Shown in pieces: positions 55,260-64,000 of a stretch of DNA of 64,000 nucleotides. The position numbers were made by a program, and so were the translations under genes. The first letter of the stretch is position 1. Each line of letters begins with the position of its first letter. The stretch comes from Apodemus sylvaticus (lineage: Eukaryota; Chordata; Mammalia; Rodentia; Muridae). The stretch covers positions 23,132,957 to 23,196,956 of the forward strand of contig NC_067481.1 of NCBI RefSeq assembly GCF_947179515.1, written 5' to 3'. The notes beneath the pieces are model-generated. The model did no database searches, was not told the origin of the DNA, and worked only from the letters and a program-made list of their open reading frames with translations.

Positions 55260-56760
55260 TAGTAAGGATTTGAATACCAAGACCATAGACATGAACAAAG
55301 AAAGGTCTTCCTCCTCTGACTCCGACATTTTCTGCGCCAATTTCCAAGTGGGAACCTGAATGGGGAAATGTTGATGTTTATCCACAATCCCCCCTTTTGT
55401 CAGAAATCCTTTAATAGTCATTTATGAGGCCTGTCTTTCCTGTGGGTCACAGACCTCAAGTGTCTTTCAAAATTCAGGTTTCTCTGCTATGGCCACTGGG
55501 ATAATTTCTCTCCATTTTTGTCTACTGTCTTTTTGACTTAATAGAGCATATCAGGTCATACTCTAACTTTTCCAAGATTTATCTTGCAACAACATCTGAT
55601 AATCAGGTAGCACTGCCACTTCAGCTAATTTAAACCCAATAGTCCTGGTTTCTGATGGATCTGAGCTGGAGACTCTCCTGTTTCATGTTTCTAGACTAGA
55701 CTTCCTTCTGAATGCTCATTTTATATGTGTATATACATATATGTATATATGTATATACATACACACACATACACATGTGTGGGTTTTGCGTTTTTATATT
55801 ACACATACTTACATATGTGCTATATGTATAATACATATGTGATATAATCATAAATTATGCACATATTTCAACACATATTTAAATATTCATATATGCAAAT
55901 ATTTGATATGTATGCATATATAACATATGTAAATAGAATATTTATAAGTATTGTAGGACACAATAAATGCTTAAAGGGCATGAGCAACCATTCAATTAGC
56001 TAGATGAATTATCTTTCAAAAATGAGCAATGCTTCAGTCCCTCTGCTATCCTCTGTTGGTCAAGAAACAGACAGGGAGTAACAGTTTAATAATACCATTA
56101 AGTTTTTAAATTAGGATCATTTAGTGGCCAGGACCTTTGCAATATTTTTATAATAATTTAGTCATCCAACACTTAGTCTACAGGCTTTGCATCCTATTCT
56201 CATATTTGTAGAGCTTGAAAAGATGAAGGATTTAAATAAGTATGTGTCCTGGATGGGAGTTTCCCCTGGATTACTGCAGTAACAAGGACACCTCTGCTTC
56301 CACGTGACCATGCATAGGAAGATTTCATAGTTATTAGTGGAGTTATAGAACCCAGTCCCAACTGGTACATGCAGAACATAACTCCTGTACCTAAGACTGG
56401 GGGGGGGGTCATTGCCGAAAAGGAAGTGGAAAGATTATTATAGCTAGAGCATCAGGGAGTTTGCTATGAGATTGTGACTCCCACGAGTGTCAGAAGCTCC
56501 ACACATAGAGTCTCACCAACATTGCTACCTAAACATGAGTTGAACAAAGACAAAAGCAATAGACATGTGAACATGGATGGGGGAAAGCTCATGTTGTCTC
56601 AACAAAGCAGTACAATGAACATGGGAATGATCTAAGTGGGAGAATCATCTTTCCCATGGAAGAACGCATCAACTGGCTATCTAATGCCACATTGTCATCT
56701 CTGAAAAACATATATAAAAGTAACATTACACAGGCTGAGCAGGTTTTATCTATGTATTTA
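55260..56760. other. Intergenic between head-to-head KRTAP4 genes
   Basis: AT-rich, with an alternating TATATGTATATACATA patch at about 55725-55775. No gene or named repeat is supported. Confidence 0.4.
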
Positions 56761-56765
56761 AGAAT

Positions 56766-56766
56766 T

Positions 56767-56799
<33 letters not shown>

Positions 56800-56870
56800 T
56801 AAACACACACGCACATATATAAACAAAGAGAAAAATGATGTAATTGTATTATAACTTCAAAACATAAGAC

Positions 56871-56901
<31 letters not shown>
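56766..56901. repeat. (AT)n and (AAT)n microsatellites
   Basis: (AT)n at 56766-56800 and (AAT)10 at 56871-56901, separated by about 70 bases. Confidence 0.9.
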
Positions 56902-56907
56902 GTCTTT

Positions 56908-57000
56908 TGGGATGAGTATATAGTTCTTTGGTACAAGGCTTGCCTAGCACCACACAAGGTACTGGGCTCAAAGACTCATCACAAAATAAAAAAAAATGAG
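56908..57000 (+). mobile_element. Diverged ID-type SINE, sense
   Basis: GGGATGAGTATATAGTTCTTTGG, ACAAGGCTTGCCTAGCACC, AAGGTACTGGGCTC and an A-rich end follow the tRNA-Ala-derived ID element order. Too diverged to be the young rat type. Confidence 0.65.
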
Positions 57001-57302
57001 CACCTTTCCCTCACTTAAATAGGCAGAGTAATATTCTCATTATGGGCTAGTATACAGATAACCATAGTCTCTAACCAGTGCTTCTTATGTTTAGCTGCAT
57101 GGAGGATTATAATCTGTCAAATTCAGTTTCATGCCCTGAGCAATAGCCCGCTAACTAGTCTGATTATCAGCATTTTTTAGAAGTTCACAGGAGAATCCAC
57201 TGAACCCTTAGACTTGCAATTCCCCACTAAACTGCCCACATGGCCTGCCCATATACATGTGCGTGCGTGCGTGTGTGTGCACACACCCTCCCCCCATACC
57301 AC

Positions 57303-57303
<1 letters not shown>

Positions 57304-57351
<48 letters not shown>
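57304..57351. repeat. (CA)n microsatellite
   Basis: About 24 CA units. Confidence 0.95.
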
Positions 57352-57354
<3 letters not shown>

Positions 57355-58958
57355 TATTAGTTAAATCACTGCTTGCTTTCTTTCCACAACTAAAATGAGC
57401 ACAGATACATGAAATATGGGCAATTTAGTGATGAGGACCTCAGATTTCCCTGCCCACTAACACACAGCAAATAAATGAAATGCCTTCTACAACAGAGCCA
57501 GACACTGTTATTTGTACACTCCCCATCCCTGGAGGGGTTCAATCTTGAGCCACTAAGGACTTGTGCTGGTGGAAAGTTTGTGAGTCTGTATCCATTAATT
57601 TCCAGTGAAAATCCATGGTCATTTTACCTACAAGGAAAGGGCTTACTTAATCTTCTTAAACAGAAATAAAACTTTTTTTTTTATTTTATCAGTTAACCCA
57701 GGCTTCATCCAATACCTTTGTTTCACTTGTGATCCCTCTAATAACAGTGAATCAGAACAACAGCAACTCTCCTATGTGTATCATTGTTTAAACTATACAT
57801 ACTATCTACTTTACAACTACAAGCCAAAGAAAACACAAACAGATCAAATGTTTGCTAAGGAAGCATGATAAAAATTTATGCAATATACTTGGTCATTAAA
57901 TGGTCTTAATTAAGGCTTTAATGATGTCACCACGTAGCTACAGCAAGTCTCCGCCTGTTTCTATACCCACAGACCATGATTAATGTACTAGTAGAATTCC
58001 TCATTTTTAGAAACCCTAATCACCTGGCCACTTGGGTGGGATTTTTGCACTTCTTAAGTCATTAATTTATCCTGACTATAAATAAATAATCGCCTTTCAT
58101 ATAGATGTTTGCTTTTAAAAATTAGTCATCCTTTTTCCATTTTTTTCATAGGATGCCTGAAGGGTGAAGCCTAGTTTACTTACTTGGGTGGAGATAGGGG
58201 TGAGTGGGATCCCCCTCCACAGACACAGGGGATCCAGAGCCAAACAGAATAAGAGGCATTAAATTAATCATCTAACTGAAGTTACAATTTAGGAAAGGAA
58301 GAGCTTGGATCTGGAGTTGCTATCAAAGAAGTCTAGGCTAGCAGAGACAGAGGAAAACAATCCCACATAGCAGAAGTAAGGTGCCTGGATTTGAGGCTGA
58401 GCTGAGCTGTAGCCCATTTCTCCTAAGTGATGCTGAAACTGAGTATTATGGTTTTGTTTCTGAAAGAAAAAAAATCATCATTTCATCATTTAGTTTTCTA
58501 CCTAAAATTGTTCTGTGTTTCTCATTGAACAACAATCTAGAAAGTGAACCATGTTCCACACAGGGTAGGAGATATGGCTTAAGAGGCTCCCTGTTCTCAT
58601 AGCATTGGCATTTCGGTGGTCAAACATTCTATGCCAATTTGATCCATTATGAATGAGCCATCAGTATAACAAAGTTTTATCCTCCTGGGTCAGCAGAAAC
58701 AATTATGGACCTGTAACTCCAATGATTATCTAAGGATGGACAGTAGAGCCACCTACTATGAGGCTGAATCATATAGTGACTAGAAATATGATGTCATGGG
58801 ACAATTGTTTGGAAGAAACTGAAGCAAGAAAGACACTGGGGATGGTTCATTGAGAGCTGATGATGATCCTTACCACCAGGAAAAGAAACTGGACTCCCTA
58901 ATTACCTTCATAATTTAGCCAGGAAAAAAAAAACAAACCCTAATTTGAGAGTCAACTG

Positions 58959-59030
58959 TTTATCAACACAAACAATAACAAGGAAAGAATGCTGCATGTG
59001 AGGACAGCAGCCCCTCAGCAGGGTATAAAA
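58959..59030 (+). promoter_or_regulatory. KRTAP4 proximal promoter module, gene at 59116
   Basis: TTTATCAACACAAACAATAA, CAAGGAAAGAATGCTGC and CAGGGTATAAAAGGG, with TATAAAA at 59024-59030, 92 bp before the ATG. Confidence 0.85.
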
Positions 59031-59115
59031 GGGAATGTGGGCAGGGAGACTCCCACTTCCAAACCTTCCAACCCACCTTCTTGTAAACCCACCCAGAACC
59101 TCCACCTCCAACACC

Positions 59116-59688
59116 ATGGTCAGCTCCTGTTGTGGCTCTGTCTGCTCTGAGGAGGGCTGTGGGCAAGGCTGCTGCCAGCCCAGCTGCTGCCAGACCACCT
59201 GCTGCAGGCCCACCTGCTGCCGCCCCAGCTGCTGTGTGTCCAGCTGCTGCAGACCCAGCTGCTGTGTGTCCAGCTGCTGCAGGCCCCAGTGCTGCCAGTC
59301 TGTGTGCTGCCAGCCCACCTGCTGCCGCCCCAGCTGCTGTCGCCCCAGCTGCTGCATTTCTAGCTGCTGCAGGCCTTCCTGCTGCCGCCCTAGCTGCTGT
59401 GTGTCCAGCTGCTGCAGGCCCTCTTGCTGCATCTCCAGCTGCTGCCGCCCCTGCTGTGGTAGTTCTAGCTGCTGTGGATCCAGCTGCTGCCGTCCCACCT
59501 GCTGCATTTCTAGCTGCTGCAGGCCTTCCTGCTGCAGACCCAGCTGTTGCATTTCTAGCTGCTGCCGCCCCAGCTGCTCTGTGTCCAGCTGCTGTAGACC
59601 CCAGTGCTGCATCTCCAGCTGCTGCCGCCCCACCTGTTGCCAGACCACCTGCTGCCGCCCAGCATGCTCTAGTGGCTCTTGCTGCTAA
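59116..59688 (+). CDS. Krtap4: Keratin-associated protein, KRTAP4 family (190 aa)
   Basis: High-sulfur hair matrix protein starting MVSSCCGSVCSEEGC; 72 Cys in 190 residues (38 percent). It has one QSVCCQPTCC unit (61-70) and a CCRPCCGSSSCCGSSCC block (about 109-129). Two Cys are lost relative to the sister genes: RPSCSVSSCC near residue 155 and ACSSGSCC at the C-terminus. The start follows the family Met; an in-frame ATG at 59035 lies only 5 bp after the TATA box and is ignored. Intact, single exon, and encoding the same length as the inverted gene at 54789, to which it is head-to-head at a distance of 4.3 kb. Promoter, 5' UTR and 3' UTR all have close relatives in the window, the 3' UTR most clearly in the gene at 47181. 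Confidence 0.93.
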   Translation: MVSSCCGSVCSEEGCGQGCCQPSCCQTTCCRPTCCRPSCCVSSCCRPSCCVSSCCRPQCCQSVCCQPTCCRPSCCRPSCCISSCCRPSCCRPSCCVSSCCRPSCCISSCCRPCCGSSSCCGSSCCRPTCCISSCCRPSCCRPSCCISSCCRPSCSVSSCCRPQCCISSCCRPTCCQTTCCRPACSSGSCC

Positions 59689-59962
59689 GCACCATCACCC
59701 ACAGTCTCCTGTTCTTCATCACCTACCTTCCTAATGTAGGCCATTTGTGAGCTGAACCCCAAGATGCCAATCAAAGGCCCTATTCCAACTCATAATGATT
59801 TTGGCCTCCAAATATACTGTCCCTACTCCTGTCTGTTTATTATCTGTCTCTAAAACACCACAGGTTTAAATTTTCTCCTAAATCTGCAAAGTTTGGCTTT
59901 ATCTCCATGGACAAATTTGTTCTTTACCGTATTTCTAAAAATGAACATTCTCTTATATATTA

Positions 59963-59968
59963 AATAAA
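59963..59968 (+). promoter_or_regulatory. Polyadenylation signal of KRTAP4 gene at 59116
   Basis: AATAAA in TATATTAAATAAATCTG, about 275 bases after the stop, the same context as at 48134-48139. Confidence 0.8.
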
Positions 59969-60938
59969 TCTGAACTTTTCAGGCACACAATATATATCAT
60001 GTCTCATTATTTATCCTCTCAGATTATTTTCCTCATCTATCAAGTTCTGAAGCTGATTTCTAAGTAAAGACAGCACATGAACTCAGGTGTGGCCACTGCC
60101 ACTGTGGCACACCTCCTCCCTTACAGAAAGATGCAGTCATAGAACAAAGGCATGGTCCTCTGTGTTGAGAACTTTCTCTGTTTGAAGAAGCAGCAGTAGG
60201 TAGGAGATTGAAGACCCTTAGCACTGAGTTCTCCCAGTGAGTGGGTTTGGTGAGCACAAGTCCTTAATCACTCAGTCAAGTGACCATGTATCCCACAGCC
60301 TTCCCTGGGTCTTCAGTGGCATGAAGCCCAGCTGCTACTGGAGCTGTTCTGCTCACACCACTCCTGTTGACTTATGTCACTCCCTAAGTTCACCTCAATG
60401 CTTCCTGAGGTCACTCTCCTGATAAGCTAGTTGTCGCAACTTCCTGCATAGAGGCAGGTCCCCAAGGACAAGCAGTTTAACACTCATGTTCTCAACCTCC
60501 GTGCCCTTCCCTCCCACAGAAGTCTAATATAATATAGAGAGTGCCATGGGGTCAGCATCAAGTCTTGATTTTTGCTTCACTGAACTGTCAGTCTCCTGAA
60601 CATATTGCCTATTTATTGATTATATTATTTTTTAAACTCTTCAATATTTGAGTTTTAATATATATTCTGGATATTGATTTTTCTGGCCAATGAATAGGTG
60701 CCAACCAATTTTGTTTTGCCAGACTATCTCTGAATTCTGCAATTTATTTTTTGATGAGACCAATCATTTTGAAATTTTGTTTTTATATTTTTTCTGTTGT
60801 GGTTTCTACTTTTCAACTTTTGAGTTAACCGTTTTATCCATTTTTAGTGAGTATTTTTCTGGGGGAAGGGCAAGGATTTATTTCAGTAGTCTACATGTGA
60901 ATTTCCTGTTTTCCTAACACAAGTTGTGAAAGGGACCC

Positions 60939-62180
60939 TCAGTCCTGAAGGGCCTGCTGGGACAGGGTCAGGTACTGCTGTGAGACAGAGTATTAGAGGA
61001 AGACCAAAAGCTGATGACTTCTGACCTTTAACCCTCTTTTATGTTGGGGTCCCAAAAGCTGATGGCTTCTGGAAATTTCACTCTTTCTTCCTATTCTAGA
61101 ACCAAAGGATGACGGCTTCTGGCATTTAACTCCTGCTGACAGCAGCAGGGGTTAATGAAACTGTCTTTTCTCTTTGAGTCAGTGATCTCTTTCTGGCTGG
61201 ACAAGATGCTCAGAGTTTATTAACTCTTAGTAATACAGAGAGAAAAGAAAAAAGTCAGGCACATGCACACACACACACACACACACACGGATGAAGCAGA
61301 AAAAGGCTATACCACCACTTTATTGTTGTTCTTAGTTTTTATATTTTCTCAGGATAATTGATCACATGGTTTTTAAAGTATTTTTACATTCAATAAGTTC
61401 ATAGTAAGTGTAAGGCAATATTTCGTGTCATAGATCAATAAGGTTTAAGGAGTTACAGCAGAATTGTTTACATGTCTTTACATTAAGACTAGTAGCCAAC
61501 TAAACATTCATTATCTGTTTTCTGGCTTCATAAGTTCATTATAAGTTTAAAGTAATGATTTTTATGTCATAAGTTAGCAGTTTTGTCAAGAGACAAATCA
61601 TCTGCCTTGTGTCATAGTATTTTGAAATCTTGTATAGATAAACTAGTCCACTATTTATTTTCTATTTTTGTACTTACAATGAATTTCCCATCCCCGCTTT
61701 ATGACTTTAGTTACCAGATAATGGCCTCATTCCTAATCTAGAAGGAATGTTTTCTTAGATTTATTCTAAGCCTGTTTTCTTTTCCTAGTGAAATTAGCCA
61801 ATGCCACATGAAGTTTTACATGGCTCTATTTGCAGTTTTTATTCTATAAGGGGTTTGAAATTACTTGTATCAATTTAGGAGTTCGAAGAAATTATTATCA
61901 GGAATTATGAAATCATAAATTTGTCTACACAGCATTACTACTACATGAAACTACATCTGCAAAATGATTCTGCAATAGATCTGTCCAACACAGTATGCAA
62001 ATACCCAGAAAATCATTAAGCTAGTGGCCAAAAAGGCATATCAGCAGCAAGAAATAATCCTGTGATGAAGTCTCTGTGGACTTTGCCTCTGTAGCACACC
62101 CATCTCAGCCATGCCGAACAGTGAGCTTTCTCCAGAAAACTCACTTCTTTGCCAAAGCCTTTCCTAGATGGCTCCTGACA
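60939..62180. mobile_element. About 1.2-kb insertion in duplication copy B, unclassified
   Basis: Copy A runs directly from GGGACCC to CCAAAATCTG at about 49137-49155, whereas copy B has about 1.24 kb between the same anchors. The extra DNA begins with three loosely repeated CAAAAGCTGATGGCTTCTGG-type motifs (near 60999, 61053 and 61103), then a (CA)n at 61266-61288 and AT-rich sequence; no open frame of note. It may be an LTR-type or other retroelement. Short ACCCTC/ACCCCT repeats at the edges could be a target-site duplication but are too short to prove it. Alternatively copy A lost this segment. Confidence 0.5.
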
Positions 62181-62524
62181 CCCCTAACCAAATCTGTTCA
62201 TAGCAACTTTATCAAAATTCAGAAGGTGTGGGTTATTTCTGGATCTGATATTACATTCCATGGATCTACATACTCATCTCTTATGTTGTACTGTTCTGTT
62301 ACTGTTACCACTCCTCTCGACGGCAATTAGAGGCTATGAATGACGCCTCCTACAACCAATTCACTAAGAAAGAAAACAGTAAATCAATTCCAGAAATAAA
62401 AGGCCCAAATCTTCCCTTCAAATAAATTACCAAATCCCACCTACAATTATATGGATTTCCTTAAAATGAAATGCTCCTTGGGTGTTTGTAAAGTCATCCT
62501 AAAATTTAAGAGAGAGAAGAAAGG

Positions 62525-62645
<121 letters not shown>

Positions 62646-62969
62646 GAACACCTTATTAGGAATAGACAAAGCAGTTTTGAGTGTAAAGATATTTTGTTTT
62701 GTGTTTGTTTTCTATTCTGCTGTTAGCATTTTTAAAACTATGTTAATCTCTTGGGGGGGAATGGCTACAAATACTGTGTTTAAGGAAGTTTGTATCTAAG
62801 CTATCAGGGGAGGCATACTGAAAGCCAGCAAATCAATGCCTTGAGCTACAGGATATTGTATGTAAGTGTTCAAACTTTAACATACAAACTCTTAGGAAAT
62901 CAATTAACAGGGTAGCACTCAAACTTTTAAAGAGTATTAAGTCACTAAAAGCAAGACCAGAAGGTGAAA

Positions 62970-63210
62970 TTTTGTTTTAATTGGAAATAGATATTTTCAT
63001 ACAATATTTTCTGATTATGAGTTTCCTTTCCCCAATTCCTTCCAAATCCTCCCCAACTTCCTACCTACCCAAATTTATACCCTTTCTTTCTCTCTCTTAT
63101 TAAAATACAAGGAGGAATCTAACAAAGTAATACAAAAAAAAGATAAAATTAAAATTGTGTAACAGGATGGTAACAAAAAATGAGAAAAATATCCACAGAA
63201 CAAACACAAG

Positions 63211-63253
<43 letters not shown>

Positions 63254-63470
63254 TTCCATAAAAACAGAAACTACAGTATACATGCAAAGACCTGTAAGGG
63301 GAAAAATAAAGAAAGAAATAAAAATGAAAATACTGCCTACACAAAGTATTTAGACAAGGAACCTTCAAAAATGCCACTGAGTTTGTTTTGTGTTTGTTAT
63401 CTACTGCTGGGTACAGGGCATGCCTTTAGGAGTGGTTTGTATACCCGGTGAACCCCATATGAGTTATATG
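62970..63470 (-). mobile_element. LINE-1-related sequence, antisense
   Basis: TTCTGATTATGAGTTTCC, CCTTCCAAATCCTCCCC and, after a (CA)n at 63212-63250, CTGGGTACAGGGCATGCC and GTGGTTTGTATACCCGG resemble reversed murid L1. A related start is visible at about 49880-49960 in copy A, so at least part of it predates the duplication. Confidence 0.45.
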
Positions 63471-64000
63471 ACCCTGTAATTCCCACCTAGGAAACTGAGC
63501 TTTGTATAAAAAGAAGAGAGATAGCCCAGATACCTGTCACCTAATTTGTGTATCTAGCTCTGTTGCTAGTTATTAATTTTATTTTATACCAGGTGATTTT
63601 TAGATAGAATTATATAGTTCTATCTCTTCTGTTTAGTGGTTTCTTCTTTTAAAAGAAACCCAGTCATCAGGTTCTATGTTGACCCATTCTCATTAGTGTG
63701 GGTCTGTCCTAGAGGCTGTGAGATATTCCCATGTTCACGAAGAGACTTAGCATTATTTCATTGTGCTCAAAATCACTGGAATATCACATGTGGTACAAAT
63801 GCAGGTGAAGTGGGCAATTTGCTGGGTACTTTCCCCCATTCATTAATTAGTTTATTCACTTTTCATTCTAATTGCAGCCCCCCTCCTCTCATACCTCGCT
63901 TCACTCAGCCTCTTTCCTTTCTCCTCTAGGAAGGAGGAAGCCTTTCCGGGTACCACCCTGCTTTGGTGTTCTTCCAGTAACTACAGGACTGTCTCCCACT
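63471..64000. other. Intergenic to window end, nothing recognised
   Basis: No gene is supported. Pyrimidine-rich sequence near 63875-63930 may belong to another old LINE-type repeat. Confidence 0.35.

Overview
This is murid rodent genomic DNA, not microbial. It carries B1, B2/B3 and ID/B4-type SINEs, LINE-1 fragments with rodent 3' UTRs, and long CA, GA and AT microsatellites. The purine-rich LINE-1 3' UTR at 16957-17655 reads more like the rat-lineage than the house-mouse type, so I lean to Rattus or a relative, but no diagnostic rat ID element was found. The only cellular genes I can support are single-exon keratin-associated protein (KAP) genes of the high/ultra-high-sulfur type, so the window lies in the KRTAP4/KRTAP9 part of the type I keratin cluster (rat chr 10 or mouse chr 11 equivalent).

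Layout: 0-4.9 kb is repeats, including a satellite-like block at 2.1-3.7 kb. A 381-residue KRTAP9-like gene lies on the minus strand at 4902-6047. From 6.1 to 13 kb there are LINE/SINE insertions and a KRTAP9-like relic near 9.8 kb. Three KRTAP4-type loci on the plus strand follow: an intact gene with a 57-bp coding minisatellite (13146-13667), a divergent gene with CCCPS decapeptides (18075-18653), and a pseudogene with an intact promoter (26599-27078). The right half holds five closely related KRTAP4 genes: 33884-34531, 41650-42270, 47181-47858 and 59116-59688 on plus, and 54217-54789 on minus. All five have TATAAAA exactly 92 bp before the ATG and almost the same promoter and 5' UTR. The 47-kb and 59-kb genes sit in a larger duplicated block (about 45.7-50.0 and 57.9-63.1 kb).

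The encoded proteins are Cys-rich matrix proteins that by family knowledge cross-link keratin filaments in the hair shaft. The genes are likely co-regulated in the hair follicle through the shared proximal promoter module. No unknown biochemical system is evident. The noteworthy material is the evolution of the array: inversion, apparent 5'-biased homogenisation, repeat-unit length change, a freshly dead copy, a chimeric-looking KRTAP9/KRTAP5-type protein, and well-preserved LINE-1 insertion signatures. SINE and LINE boundaries and all subfamily names are by eye and approximate.
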